DNA of 64,000 nucleotides from Candidatus Aalborgicola lynettensis (GCA_016719405.1 JADJZE010000001.1:806001-870000); one strand, 5' to 3'. Positions 24,327 to 33,729 are shown, numbered from the stretch's first letter. The notes: generated by a model not told the origin, from the sequence alone. Made by a program: numbers and translations.

Positions 24327-25424
24327 ATGTCTGCCACTTTGACGCCTTGTGCCCCTGACGCCGCAATCCAGGCCGCAACCCCTGTTGCACCGGCTGCGGT
24401 CACCACTGCCACCGCGCAGCCGGTGCATTTTCACGCGCCGCACAAGTCGCCCAAGGCCAACGCCCGGGTCGCCCAGCGCGTCTGGAGCGTGGCCGAAATC
24501 GCGGCCCTGCTGGAGCTGCCGTTTAACGACCTGATGTTCCAGGCCCAAACCGTACACCGTGCCCACTTCGACCCCAATCTGGTCGAGTTGGCCACACTTT
24601 TGTCGGTCAAGACCGGGGGCTGCCCGGAGGACTGCGGGTATTGCCCGCAGTCGGTCCACCATGAATCCAGCGTGGAGGCGACCAAGCTGATGGCCGTGGA
24701 TGAGGTGCGCAGCGCCGTGCGCGAGGCCAAAGCCAGCGGCGCCACGCGTTTTTGCATGGGTGCAGCCTGGCGCGCACCCAAGGACCGCGACATTGAGGCC
24801 GTGTCCGCCTTGATTCGCGCCGTCAAGGACGAAGGGCTGGAAGCCTGCTGTACGCTGGGCATGCTGGACGACGGCCACGCCGAAATCCTGCGCGACGCGG
24901 GGCTGGATTACTACAACCACAACCTCGATACCGCGCCCGATTTTTACAACGACATCATCAGCACCCGCGACTACCAGGACCGGCTGGACACCCTGGTGCG
25001 CGTGCGCAACGCCGGCATCAGCGTGTGCTGCGGTGGCATTGTCGGTATGGGCGAGTCGCGCCTGCAGCGCGCCGGGCTGATTGCCGAGCTGGCCAACCTG
25101 GCGCCGTACCCCGAGTCGGTGCCCATCAACCACCTGGTCAAGGTGGAAGGCACGCCCCTGGCCAACCAGGCCGACCTGGACCCGCTGGAATTTGTGCGCA
25201 CCATTGCCGTGGCCCGCATCACCATGCCCAAGGCGCGCGTGCGCCTGTCGGCCGGGCGCCAGAGCATGAGCGATGCCGTGCAGGCCCTGTGTTTTGTGGC
25301 CGGTGCCAATTCCATTTTCTACGGCGACAAGCTGCTCACCACCGCCAACCCCAGCGGCAACGCCGACCTGGAGCTGCTGGGCCGCCTGGGCCTGAAAACC
25401 GGGCACCCGGTGGCGCGTGACTGA
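24327..25424 (+). CDS. bioB: Biotin synthase
   Basis: BioB is a radical SAM enzyme that inserts sulfur into dethiobiotin, the last step of biotin synthesis. The 365-residue product has the CxxxCxxC cluster motif GGCPEDCGYCPQS (about 98-110), the YYNHNLDT segment and a conserved RLSAGRQSMS with the Arg that binds the [2Fe-2S] cluster. It has an N-terminal extension of about 45 residues rich in Ala and Thr compared with E. coli BioB. A strong GGAGAT precedes the start. No other bio gene is in the window. Confidence 0.95.
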   Translation: MSATLTPCAPDAAIQAATPVAPAAVTTATAQPVHFHAPHKSPKANARVAQRVWSVAEIAALLELPFNDLMFQAQTVHRAHFDPNLVELATLLSVKTGGCPEDCGYCPQSVHHESSVEATKLMAVDEVRSAVREAKASGATRFCMGAAWRAPKDRDIEAVSALIRAVKDEGLEACCTLGMLDDGHAEILRDAGLDYYNHNLDTAPDFYNDIISTRDYQDRLDTLVRVRNAGISVCCGGIVGMGESRLQRAGLIAELANLAPYPESVPINHLVKVEGTPLANQADLDPLEFVRTIAVARITMPKARVRLSAGRQSMSDAVQALCFVAGANSIFYGDKLLTTANPSGNADLELLGRLGLKTGHPVARD

Positions 25425-25510
25425 TTGAAACGGGGGAGTGCCGCCTACGGTATGGCGCTGTTGCAGGCATGGGACACAGGGCGCTTGGATAGGGACAATT
25501 CTATAAATAG

Positions 25511-25570
25511 AAAATGCCTTTATCGCACGTCCGGTATAGGTTTATAGCTATGGAAATGATAGTAATTCAA
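25511..25570 (-). repeat. Dispersed palindromic repeat, copy E (degenerate)
   Basis: On the minus strand TTGAATTACTATCATTTCCATAGC is recognisable only in outline (ATAGCTATAAACC, then GGACGTGCGATAAAGGC). It abuts cobQ: the first base of the cobQ start codon is its last base. The core palindrome is decayed. Confidence 0.5.
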
Positions 25571-27159
25571 TGCCCATGACCGCGCGCTGCATCATGGTGC
25601 TGGGCACCACCAGTGGCGCCGGTAAAAGCTGGCTGACCACTGCCTTGTGCCGCCACTACGCGCGCCAAGGCCTCAAAGTGGCGCCGTTCAAGGCCCAGAA
25701 CATGAGCAATAACGCACGAGCGGTGGCATTAGACAACGGCCAAGGTGAAATCGGCAGTGTGCAGTACTTTCAGGCGCTGGCGGCCGGCGCCGTGCCTGAC
25801 GTGCGCATGAACCCGCTTCTGCTCAAGCCCGAGCGCGACACACACAGCCAGGTGGTGCTGATGGGGCAGGTGAGCGAGGAATTGACCAAAATGGCGTGGC
25901 GTGGCCGCAGCCTGAAGGTGTGGCCGCAAATCGCCACTGCGCTGGATGCACTGCGCGCCGAGAACGACGTGGTGGTGATTGAAGGCGCCGGGTCGCCTGC
26001 CGAAATCAACCTTTCCAGCAGCGACATTGTGAATATGCGCGTGGCCCTGCATTGCAATGCTGCCTGCCTGCTGGTGACCGACATCGACCGCGGCGGCGCC
26101 TTTGCCCACTTGTACGGCACCTGGGCTTTGTTGCCAGAAAACGAGCGCGCGCTGATCAAAGGTTTTGTGCTCAACAAGTTTCGCGGTGACGCCACTCTGT
26201 TGGCACCCGCGCCGCAGATGCTGCAGGAGCTGACCGGCATTCCCACCGTGGCCACGCTGCCCATGTGGTGGCAGCATGGACTGCCGGAGGAAGACGGGGT
26301 ATTCGATGACCGCAGTGTGGCGGCTGTGGCCCCCTTGCGTCCTTCGCTACCGCTCAAACCGGGGCCCGGCGCTGGCGCGTACCCGGGCACGGTGGCCGTC
26401 ATCGCCTACCCGCGCATCAGCAACCTGGATGAATTTCAGCCGCTCAAAAACGTACCGGGTGTGCGCTTGCAGTGGGTGCGCAGTCCGTCGGAGCTGGCGG
26501 GCCTGACGCCTGCCGACTGGATCATCCTTCCCGGCTCCAAGTCCACCGCTGCCGATTTGGCGTGGCTGCGCGCGCAAGGGCTGGATGCGGCCATTGCCCA
26601 ACACGCGGGGCAGGGTGGGGCGGTGCTGGGCATTTGCGGTGGGCTGCAGATGCTGGGTGAGGCGCTGGTTGATACGCACGGTATTGATGGCAACGCGCCC
26701 GGGTTGGGTTTGCTGCCGTTGGTGACGGTGTTTGATTTGGTGAAAACGGTACGGCATACGACGGTGGTGTTTGGTTCGCCGTGCGGGTTAGAACCCACCA
26801 CCGCCACCCCTTGGGCTGCGTTGGCGGGAGTGACGGTCTCCGGCTACGAAATCCACCATGGCCGCACGGCCCAACACCCGGCCATGGCCCAAGCCGGTGA
26901 TATGGCCCACGCCGTGTTGCCCGATGGCCTGGGCTGGTGCAATGGTGCGGGCAATGTGCTGGGCGTCTACCTGCACGGCCTGTTTGAAGACCCCGCCGTG
27001 TTGCAAGCCCTGTTTGGCGCCGCTGTTCCTACGCTGCAAACCGTATTTGACGGCCTGGCCGACTTCATTGAACAGCACTTTGAGGCCGGTGTCCTGGCCG
27101 CGCTGCTTGCGCCTGCTCCCTGTGATGCTGCTTCTGTTTATCCTCTTGCTCCGATCTGA
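25570..27159 (+). CDS. cobQ: Cobyric acid synthase
   Basis: CobQ (CbiP) amidates four side chains of adenosylcobyrinic acid a,c-diamide with glutamine and ATP. The 529-residue product has a dethiobiotin-synthetase-like ATPase domain (VLGTTSGAGKSWLTTALCR, about 11-29; FKAQNMSNNA) and a C-terminal glutamine amidotransferase domain with the nucleophile Cys in GICGGLQMLG and the His in YLHGLFED. The first ATG (25570) gives MPMTARC; the ATG at 25576 is equally possible. cobT follows 9 bp later. Confidence 0.95.
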   Translation: MPMTARCIMVLGTTSGAGKSWLTTALCRHYARQGLKVAPFKAQNMSNNARAVALDNGQGEIGSVQYFQALAAGAVPDVRMNPLLLKPERDTHSQVVLMGQVSEELTKMAWRGRSLKVWPQIATALDALRAENDVVVIEGAGSPAEINLSSSDIVNMRVALHCNAACLLVTDIDRGGAFAHLYGTWALLPENERALIKGFVLNKFRGDATLLAPAPQMLQELTGIPTVATLPMWWQHGLPEEDGVFDDRSVAAVAPLRPSLPLKPGPGAGAYPGTVAVIAYPRISNLDEFQPLKNVPGVRLQWVRSPSELAGLTPADWIILPGSKSTAADLAWLRAQGLDAAIAQHAGQGGAVLGICGGLQMLGEALVDTHGIDGNAPGLGLLPLVTVFDLVKTVRHTTVVFGSPCGLEPTTATPWAALAGVTVSGYEIHHGRTAQHPAMAQAGDMAHAVLPDGLGWCNGAGNVLGVYLHGLFEDPAVLQALFGAAVPTLQTVFDGLADFIEQHFEAGVLAALLAPAPCDAASVYPLAPI

Positions 27160-27168
27160 AAGAACCCT

Positions 27169-28254
27169 ATGACACTGCAAACCACCCCACTGGCGGACAT
27201 CCACAACCCCGCGCTGACCCAATCCCTGCAGCACAAGCTGAACAACAAAACCAAACCGCTGGGTTCGCTAGGCCGCCTGGAAGCACTGGCGCTGCAACTG
27301 GGCCAGATTCTGGACAGCGAAAACCCGGCGCTGGAGCAGCCGCAAATGGTGGTGTTTGCCGCCGACCACGGCCTGGCGGCGCGGGGCGTGTCGGCCTTTC
27401 CCAGTGACGTGACCTGGCAAATGGTCGAGAACTTTCTGGCCGGTGGTGCCGCCGTGAGTGTGCTGGCGCGCCAGCATGGGCTGGCCCTGACGGTGGTGGA
27501 CTGTGGCGTGCAGCGCGACTTTCTGGCCGGGCTGCCTGCCGGTGCCACCCGGCCCGGATTGCAGGTGCGCAAGGTGGCTGGCGCTGAGGGCGGTACCGCC
27601 GATTCGTCCGCCGGGGCCGCCATGGCGCCTGCACAGTGCCGTCAGGCCATAGCCAACGGAAGGGCTTTGGTGCAAGGCCTGCCGGGTAACACGCTGATTC
27701 TGGGCGAGATGGGCATTGGCAACACCTCCGCCGCATCCCTGCTGCTGGCCAAACTGACCGGGCTGGACATTGCCCAGTGCACCGGCGCGGGCACCGGCCT
27801 GGATAGTGAAGGTGTGCAACGCAAGACCGCAGTGCTGCGCGAGGTCATGCAACGCCATGCCGCCCTGATCGACCCACTGGATGTGCTCGCCGCCATGGGC
27901 GGGTTGGAAATTGCCACCATGGTGGGCGCGGTGCTGCAAGCCGCGCACGAGCGCCGTGTGGTGCTGGTGGATGGCTTCATCACCACCAGCGCGGTGCTGG
28001 TGGCGCACGCGCTGGCGCCGCAGGTGCTGCAGCGCTGTGTGTTTGCCCATCGCTCGGGTGAGCGCGGCCACGAATTTATGTTGCAGCACCTGGGCGTGCA
28101 GGCCTTGCTGGACTTGGGCCTGCGCCTGGGCGAAGGCTCTGGCGCGGCACTGGCCTGGCCACTGTTGCAATCTGCCTGCGCGATCTTGCGCGAGATGGCC
28201 AGTTTTGCGTCGGCCGGGGTGTCAGAAAAGTCGCAATCTGCGCATGCCGGGTAG
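27169..28254 (+). CDS. cobT: Nicotinate-nucleotide-dimethylbenzimidazole phosphoribosyltransferase
   Basis: CobT makes alpha-ribazole phosphate for the lower ligand of cobalamin. The 361 residues include the family landmarks NNKTKPLGSLGRLEALALQL near the N-terminus, VVFAADHGLAARGVSAFP, GEMGIGNTSAA and the C-terminal LGEGSGAALAWPL with the catalytic Glu. The gene starts 9 bp after cobQ and is probably cotranscribed. No terminator is evident in the 196 bp that follow. Confidence 0.95.
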   Translation: MTLQTTPLADIHNPALTQSLQHKLNNKTKPLGSLGRLEALALQLGQILDSENPALEQPQMVVFAADHGLAARGVSAFPSDVTWQMVENFLAGGAAVSVLARQHGLALTVVDCGVQRDFLAGLPAGATRPGLQVRKVAGAEGGTADSSAGAAMAPAQCRQAIANGRALVQGLPGNTLILGEMGIGNTSAASLLLAKLTGLDIAQCTGAGTGLDSEGVQRKTAVLREVMQRHAALIDPLDVLAAMGGLEIATMVGAVLQAAHERRVVLVDGFITTSAVLVAHALAPQVLQRCVFAHRSGERGHEFMLQHLGVQALLDLGLRLGEGSGAALAWPLLQSACAILREMASFASAGVSEKSQSAHAG

Positions 28255-28450
28255 ACCCGGTTTCGGCGCAGCGGCGCTGCAGCATTCTCGGTAATTTGTC
28301 ACACAAACGGAGGAAAAGTCACGCGATTCGGGGTACTTCATCGGGCAATCATCAGTTTGTTCATGCGCGGCGTTATGCACACCGATAGCATCGCGCCCAC
28401 CCTACTTGACCTTACTGGTAGCTACTACACCGATCACTGGAGCCACTACG

Positions 28451-31357
28451 ATGAAACCTGTCCTGCGCGTGCTTGCGCCCTTGTCGATCGCATGGATCGG
28501 CATATTCCCGCTGTCGGCGCTGGCTGCTGACACACTGTCTGCCAACCAGAGCCTGTATGCCAACCAGAAGCTCACGTCGAGCGATGGCAAGTATTCGTTC
28601 AATGTGCAGAGCGACGGTAATCTGGTACTGCGCAATTCGGGTGGCACCGCCTTGTGGGCATCCGGCAGCAGTGGCACCAGCGGCAATCGCTTGACCATGC
28701 AGAGTGACGGCAACTTGGTGCTCTATACCAAGTCTGGCTCATCGGTCTGGAAAACTGCTACTTCCGGCACCAAGGCAATCAAAGTGGTCATGCAGACGGA
28801 CGGCAACCTGGTCATGCGCACGTCAGCCGGCAGCGCCGTTTGGTCCACCGGAACCGGTGGTGGCGGCACGCCCGCCGATACGGTCAAACCCGTCATCACA
28901 CTCAATGGCAGCGCCAGCATGTCCATTGTGCAGGGCAGCACCTTTACCGACCCCGGCGCCACTGCCAACGACAACCGCGACGGCAACATCACCAGCAAAA
29001 TCGTGGTGTCCGGCAGCGTCAACACTGGCACACCGGGGTCCTATACCTTGAGCTACAACGTGCGCGACGCGGCGGGCAATTTTGCCTCCACGCTAAGCCG
29101 CACCGTCACGGTTACCGCAGCGGGCGGCAGCGGCGCCAAGATCACGCTGCCGATTGAAGTGTTTGGCCCCTCTGGCAGCTATGTCGATGTACCCGTCACC
29201 CTGAACAACCCGGCGGCCATTACCCACGTGTATCTGCGCTGCAACTCTTGTGGTTATGACGACATTGCCGACAACCGCAACGGCACCAAGACCAAGGCCA
29301 CACTGCGCATCAACGGCGGCGCGGCCATTGCGCTCAAGCATTTCATTGACGACAACGGCACGGTCACGGGTAATGGCAACATTTCCGTCATCGGCGGCGA
29401 AGCCAAGTACGGCGGTATTGGCGGTACCTTCCGCAGTGTGCGGTTTACCGTCAAGTTGGCGGCCAACCAGTTGCGCACCGGTGCCAACACCTTGCGTTTT
29501 GAGCACGTGACCCCCGCAGCGCCCAGCATGGGCTTTCGCATCATTGATGTGAACTTCCTGGAAAACGGCGACATCAACCGCAAAGTACTGGCCAGTGGCC
29601 GTGACGTGGTGTTTGACGATCCCACCCGCTGGACTGCACCACGGCCTGGCGACACCGCAACAGGGCAAGCCCTGTGGACCAAGCGCAATGCCTTGTATGA
29701 CGAAGGGCTGGACTTGCTCGATGGCCGTGGCGGCAAGCAAGGCGCCGTGAGCGGTAACTTGAGTGCATCCTGCGCCGACTGCCACACCAAAGACGGGCGC
29801 GATTTGAAGTTCTTCAACTTCTCTAACCACGCCATCACGCAGCGCGCCGTGTTCCACGGCATGAGCAAGCTTGAGGGTGAGCAAATCGCCTCCTACATCC
29901 GCTCCAACCGCGCACCGGTCACCAAACGTGCCTGGCCGTGGAACCCCACCTACCAGCCCGGACCAGGTCTGGATAGCAACAGCTCCGCTTACGAGTGGGC
30001 GGCCGGTGCCGGTATTGACGCGGTGCTGGACGATGACCGCGAAATTGCCAAGCACCTGTTTCCGGGTTATGACGCCAACAACCCGCCCTCGCTTGATGGT
30101 GTGCGCCAGGTGGTCAACCGCTTTGGCAAGCTCAATTTCCGCGAGTTGCCCATCAACATTCCCATGCCGGAGTGGAACCAGTGGCTGCCCTTGATCCATC
30201 CGGACGATGCCTTCAACACCGATGCAGCGGTCATCCGAAGCACGCCCGGTGGCACCAATGTGGGCAAACCCTACTACAGCAAGATGGTGGAAGATGCCAT
30301 GGACAACCCCACCTTCGAGACCCTGAAGTTCTCGCACAACCTCAAACCCTGGCTGCAGCGCGGCATGACCTGCTCCAGCAACCAGGTGGGCGACAGCGAA
30401 CCGTGGCGTGGTCTGGACGGCAATGTGTTGGAGGCCATGCGCCTGCCGCGTGAAACCATCACCACTTCCAACTGCCTCAGCATCGACCGTAACAAGCTCA
30501 AGTCCATCGAGCTCGCCAAGCGCGGCCTGTCGGCGTGGGCATCGGTCAAGATGTGGGAAATCATGCACGGCAAAGCGCTGGAAGAGGCTTCGCGCAGCAA
30601 GGGCAACCGGGTATGCATCAGCGGCACCTGTGTGGATGGCAGCGAAGCGCGTGGCTGGTATGCCGACGGGCGCAACGTGTTTGACCGCCCGCCGCATTTC
30701 ACGGCCGTCAGCGCAGACCGCAGCTTCCTCAACCAAAGCCCCATGCAAGGCATCTTTGAGTCCAACCAGTGGTACCACCTCAACATGGTGCTCAACCCTG
30801 GCTACCGGGTCGATCAACCTTCGCACTTTGCCTACACCTACAGCCACGTGGAATTGCTGCACGAGTTCTCCAAAGTGCCCCAGGGCTTCCGCTTCTGGGC
30901 CACCATGGTCAAGCAGCGCCAGTTGCAAACCACCGGCAAGTACGGTGTGGAAGAGGGCCTGGACCTGCGCACCGCACAGCCTTATATCTTCTACGGCACG
31001 GCCCGCAACGCCACCAGCACCCGCACGCAGGGCGCGGTGGGGGGCACCTACTGGAAATATCTGGCGCAGGCCATGGTGGAAGACCTGGCAGGCGATGCCC
31101 GCAACGCCAACTGGAGCCAGCACTGGAGCAAGGCCACCAGCAACAGCAAAGTGCAGTCGCCTTCCGCATCGTCGGGCAGTTTCAGAACCTGCAGCGGCAC
31201 CTGTGAATTCGAGTTGGGCGACGTTCAGGGCTCCAACACCTACAAGGTGATTCCCGAGTTGCGCCGCATCGGCGTGCAGGAAAGTGCGCTCGACAAGCTT
31301 ATTGATTGGTCCAAAACCATGTGGCCCAACGGCAACTGGGAGGCTTTGCGCAGGTAG
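28451..31357 (+). CDS. Secreted multidomain protein: bulb-type lectin, DUF5011 and cytochrome c domains
   Basis: The 968-residue product has a signal peptide (MKPVLRVLAPLSIAWIGIFP to ALAA, cleavage near residue 26). Residues about 27-135 form a bulb-type (B-type) lectin domain with three mannose-site motifs, QSDGNLVLR, QSDGNLVLY and QTDGNLVMR. Residues about 143-223 form a DUF5011/HYR immunoglobulin-like domain (FTDPGATANDNRDGNITSKI). About 228-400 is a beta-rich region I cannot name. A single haem c motif CADCH lies at 441-445, with a likely Met ligand in HGM at 469-471 and a cytochrome-like helix GEQIASYIRS. The C-terminal 470 residues resemble nothing I can name. It interrupts the B12 gene set and has its own upstream gap. 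Function unknown; extracellular or surface redox and carbohydrate binding is inferred. Confidence 0.8.
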   Translation: MKPVLRVLAPLSIAWIGIFPLSALAADTLSANQSLYANQKLTSSDGKYSFNVQSDGNLVLRNSGGTALWASGSSGTSGNRLTMQSDGNLVLYTKSGSSVWKTATSGTKAIKVVMQTDGNLVMRTSAGSAVWSTGTGGGGTPADTVKPVITLNGSASMSIVQGSTFTDPGATANDNRDGNITSKIVVSGSVNTGTPGSYTLSYNVRDAAGNFASTLSRTVTVTAAGGSGAKITLPIEVFGPSGSYVDVPVTLNNPAAITHVYLRCNSCGYDDIADNRNGTKTKATLRINGGAAIALKHFIDDNGTVTGNGNISVIGGEAKYGGIGGTFRSVRFTVKLAANQLRTGANTLRFEHVTPAAPSMGFRIIDVNFLENGDINRKVLASGRDVVFDDPTRWTAPRPGDTATGQALWTKRNALYDEGLDLLDGRGGKQGAVSGNLSASCADCHTKDGRDLKFFNFSNHAITQRAVFHGMSKLEGEQIASYIRSNRAPVTKRAWPWNPTYQPGPGLDSNSSAYEWAAGAGIDAVLDDDREIAKHLFPGYDANNPPSLDGVRQVVNRFGKLNFRELPINIPMPEWNQWLPLIHPDDAFNTDAAVIRSTPGGTNVGKPYYSKMVEDAMDNPTFETLKFSHNLKPWLQRGMTCSSNQVGDSEPWRGLDGNVLEAMRLPRETITTSNCLSIDRNKLKSIELAKRGLSAWASVKMWEIMHGKALEEASRSKGNRVCISGTCVDGSEARGWYADGRNVFDRPPHFTAVSADRSFLNQSPMQGIFESNQWYHLNMVLNPGYRVDQPSHFAYTYSHVELLHEFSKVPQGFRFWATMVKQRQLQTTGKYGVEEGLDLRTAQPYIFYGTARNATSTRTQGAVGGTYWKYLAQAMVEDLAGDARNANWSQHWSKATSNSKVQSPSASSGSFRTCSGTCEFELGDVQGSNTYKVIPELRRIGVQESALDKLIDWSKTMWPNGNWEALRR

Positions 31358-31456
31358 TCTGCGCGGACCGCGGGTGCACGAGTTGCTGATTGACTTGGAG
31401 CAGTTTGGTTGGAGTAGTGAGAGTAGTTGGAAGAGTGGTTGGGAGAGTAGGGGGTC

Positions 31457-31495
31457 GGGTGACAACACACGTATGCTATGCGCGTGTTGTCACCC
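31457..31495. repeat. Long hairpin upstream of cobS
   Basis: A 15-bp stem (GGGTGACAACACACG with CGCGTGTTGTCACCC, one mismatch) encloses a 9-base loop. It follows a purine-rich stretch of repeated GAGAGTAG-like units (about 31410-31455). No T-run follows on either strand, so it is not a classical terminator. It lies 21 bp before the cobS start and could affect its translation. Confidence 0.7.
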
Positions 31496-31516
31496 CTCAT
31501 CCGCAAACACTACGGT

Positions 31517-32368
31517 ATGTCTACCTTTGTTCGCCACTACCTTCTATCACTGCAGTTTTTCACCCGCATCCCGGTGACCGGGCGGCTGGCCGACTGGGTG
31601 GGCTACAGCCCGGCGATGCTGCGCGCCAGTGCCGGGCATTTTCCGGGGGTGGGTGTGCTGGTGGGCGCGCTGGTGGCGGTGTGTACGGTGCTGCTGCTGG
31701 TGACCTTGCCGCCGGGGCCTATGGCACCTCTGGTGGCCGCGGTGCTGGGCACGGTGTTGAGCGTGATGCTGACCGGTGCCTTCCACGAAGACGGCTTGGC
31801 CGACGTGGCCGATGGCCTGGGCGGCAGCCAGGACCGCAACCGGGCGCTGGAGATCATGAAAGACTCCCGCGTGGGCGCCTTTGGTGCGCTGGCCGTGGTG
31901 CTGGCGTTGCTGTCCAAGGTGTCGCTGCTGGCGTTGATCGGTTCGGTTAGCCCACACTGGATGGTGCTGGGTATTTTTGCTGCGCATGTGGTTTCACGCT
32001 CCTGGCCTCTGCTGCTGATTCGCCTGATGCCCCACGTGGGCGATGCGGCTGGCTCCAAGTCCAAACCGCTGGCCGACCAGATCAGCGGTGCGGCGCTGGT
32101 CACCGCTTTTATATGGTGTTTTGGGGCGCTTGCGCTTGCTGGGTGTGCGCAAGCAGCTATCAATTCAGTAGCAACAACCGGGCGCATGGGGTTCGATTGG
32201 GTGCACTGGGCGCCTTGGCTGGCTGGCATGGGGGCGTCCGGCCTGGCCTTTGCTTACATGGGGCGCCTGTTGCAGCGGCGCTTGCAGGGTTTTACCGGCG
32301 ATGGCCTGGGCGCTACGCAGCAAGTGTGCGAGATTGGCTTTTATCTGGGGCTGGCGCTGGTGTTGTAA
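31517..32368 (+). CDS. cobS: Adenosylcobinamide-GDP ribazoletransferase (cobalamin synthase)
   Basis: CobS (CobV) joins adenosylcobinamide-GDP to alpha-ribazole in the inner membrane, the final assembly step. The 283-residue product begins MSTFVRHYLLSLQFFTRIPV and has the conserved TGAFHEDGLADVADGLGG motif, DSRVGAFGA and seven or so hydrophobic segments. ATG 31517 is chosen because the conserved N-terminus starts there; the frame upstream reads through a hairpin. Residues about 202-219 (FGALALAGCAQAAINSVA) are encoded by copy F of the dispersed repeat, in a loop that varies in the family. Confidence 0.93.
   Translation: MSTFVRHYLLSLQFFTRIPVTGRLADWVGYSPAMLRASAGHFPGVGVLVGALVAVCTVLLLVTLPPGPMAPLVAAVLGTVLSVMLTGAFHEDGLADVADGLGGSQDRNRALEIMKDSRVGAFGALAVVLALLSKVSLLALIGSVSPHWMVLGIFAAHVVSRSWPLLLIRLMPHVGDAAGSKSKPLADQISGAALVTAFIWCFGALALAGCAQAAINSVATTGRMGFDWVHWAPWLAGMGASGLAFAYMGRLLQRRLQGFTGDGLGATQQVCEIGFYLGLALVL
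32119..32174 (-). repeat. Dispersed palindromic repeat, copy F (inside cobS)
   Basis: On the minus strand TTGCTACTGAATTGATAGCT leads into GCTTGCGCACACCCAGC and AAGCGCAAGCGCCCCAAAA. The core forms a GCTTGCGC/GCGCAAGC palindrome. It is wholly within cobS and translated in frame. Confidence 0.8.
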
Positions 32369-32394
32369 AGAATGGAAAACAGAAGGGTTACCAG

Positions 32395-32868
32395 TCAAAC
32401 CCGGTTGGTTTTCATGGCACGCTGCACTTCACGCTTGCCTTCGCGGTCTTTGATGGTGTCGCGCTTGTCGTGCTCGGCCTTGCCTTTGGCCAGGGCAATT
32501 TCACACTTCACCTTGCCATCTTTCCAGTGCAAATTAATCGGTACCAGGGTGTAGCCCTTTTGCTCGACCTTGCCGATCAGGCGCTGTATCTGTGCCTTGT
32601 GCATCAACAGTTTTTTGGTGCGCACATTATCGGGATTGACGTGGGTGGACGCCGTATGCAACGGGTTAATTTGCAGACCGATGATGAACAGTTCACCATT
32701 GCGGACGACTACATAGCCATCGGTCAGTTGCACTTTGCCTTCGCGCAGTGACTTGACTTCCCAACCTTCCAGTACCAACCCGGCTTCAAAGCGTTCTTCA
32801 AAAAAATAGTTGTAGGCAGCCTTCTTGTTGTCGGCAATGCGGGTATTGATTACGGGTTTTTTGGCCAT
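32395..32868 (-). CDS. smpB: SsrA-binding protein
   Basis: SmpB brings tmRNA to stalled ribosomes. The 157-residue product starts MAKKPVINTRIADNKKAAYN and contains EGWEVKSLREGKVQLTDGYV and the basic C-terminal tail KRDTIKDREGKREVQRAMKT, all diagnostic. ATG 32868 is preferred over one three codons earlier because it gives the standard N-terminus. It converges with cobS across 26 bp and is divergent from ratA. Confidence 0.97.
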   Translation of the reverse strand: MAKKPVINTRIADNKKAAYNYFFEERFEAGLVLEGWEVKSLREGKVQLTDGYVVVRNGELFIIGLQINPLHTASTHVNPDNVRTKKLLMHKAQIQRLIGKVEQKGYTLVPINLHWKDGKVKCEIALAKGKAEHDKRDTIKDREGKREVQRAMKTNRV

Positions 32869-32948
32869 GGAATGCAAATGAGGGTGATGAGCGGGACAAT
32901 CAACAGGGCTGTTGGGCTTGTCTACAATCCCGCGCAGACCCTCATTCT

Positions 32949-33392
32949 ATGAAAACCGTCCACAAGTCTGTTTTGATCTGGTACAGCCCGCAGGAAATGT
33001 ACGCATTGGTGACCGATGTCACGCAGTATCCGCAGTTTCTTCCCTGGTGTGACCACACGCGTGTCGTGCAGGCGCATGGCGACGGCATGACTGCCGAAAT
33101 TGGTTTGACGTTTGGTGGTGTGCGCCAGTCTTTTACGACCCGCAATACCCATGCGCCCTACCAGCGGGTCGATGTGCAATTGGTCCACGGTCCGTTTTCC
33201 CGTCTGGATGGCCAGTGGCACTTTCATGTGTTGGGCGATGGCTCCAAACGCGCCTGCAAAGTGGAGTTGACCCTGAACTATGGGTTTGACAACGCCACTT
33301 TGGGCAAACTGGTAGGTCCGGTTTTTGACAAAATCGCCGCCAGCTTGGTCGATGCGTTTGTCAAACGCGCACAGCAGGTATATGGCGATTGA
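32949..33392 (+). CDS. ratA: RatA/Coq10-type START-domain protein
   Basis: The 147-residue product is a member of the polyketide-cyclase/START fold family that includes E. coli RatA and mitochondrial Coq10. It opens MKTVHKSVLIWYSPQEMYAL and continues VTDVTQYPQFLPWCDHTRVV, the family signature. Roles proposed for the family are ubiquinone binding or an effect on 70S ribosome assembly. It is divergent from smpB and overlaps rnfH by 11 bp, the conserved smpB-ratA-rnfH neighbourhood of proteobacteria. Confidence 0.9.
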   Translation: MKTVHKSVLIWYSPQEMYALVTDVTQYPQFLPWCDHTRVVQAHGDGMTAEIGLTFGGVRQSFTTRNTHAPYQRVDVQLVHGPFSRLDGQWHFHVLGDGSKRACKVELTLNYGFDNATLGKLVGPVFDKIAASLVDAFVKRAQQVYGD

Positions 33393-33729
33393 GATGCTGC
33401 AAACGATTTGTGTGGTTTATTCACCCCGTTCGCGGGAAATTCAAGAAGTGCATTGCACGCTGGAGCGTGGCGCGACGGTGAGGGATGTGTTGCAGCACAG
33501 TGGCATATTGGCCGACCTGGCTGCGCAGGAGATCGCCACGCTGGAGTGCGGCATTTGGGGCCGAACGGTTCCACTGGACCATGTGTTGCAAGCGGATGAC
33601 CGTGTCGAGCTGTACCGTACTTTGCAAGTGGATCCCAAGTTGGCACGGCGTGAGCGCTTCGTGCGCCAGGGTGCCGGATCTGCGGGCTTGTTTGCCAAGC
33701 GCCGAGTTGGCGCAAAGGCCGGCTATTAG
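33382..33729 (+). CDS. rnfH: RnfH family ubiquitin-like protein
   Basis: The 115-residue product has the beta-grasp RnfH/UPF0125 pattern: ICVVYSPRSREIQEVHCTLE, GATVRDVLQHSGI, and the conserved GIWGRTVPLDHVLQADDRVE. Its role is not settled. ATG 33382 lies within the end of ratA; ATG 33394 (MLQTICV) would also give a complete domain. The two genes are coupled. Confidence 0.88.
   Translation: MAIEMLQTICVVYSPRSREIQEVHCTLERGATVRDVLQHSGILADLAAQEIATLECGIWGRTVPLDHVLQADDRVELYRTLQVDPKLARRERFVRQGAGSAGLFAKRRVGAKAGY

Noticed and set aside
25425..25569. Second cobalamin riboswitch upstream of cobQ
   Set aside because: No B12 box or core elements are present; the gap is filled by a degenerate dispersed repeat.
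29093..31468. Open frame of 791 codons opposite the lectin-cytochrome gene
   Set aside because: Antisense shadow; the plus-strand frame has signal peptide and domain motifs.
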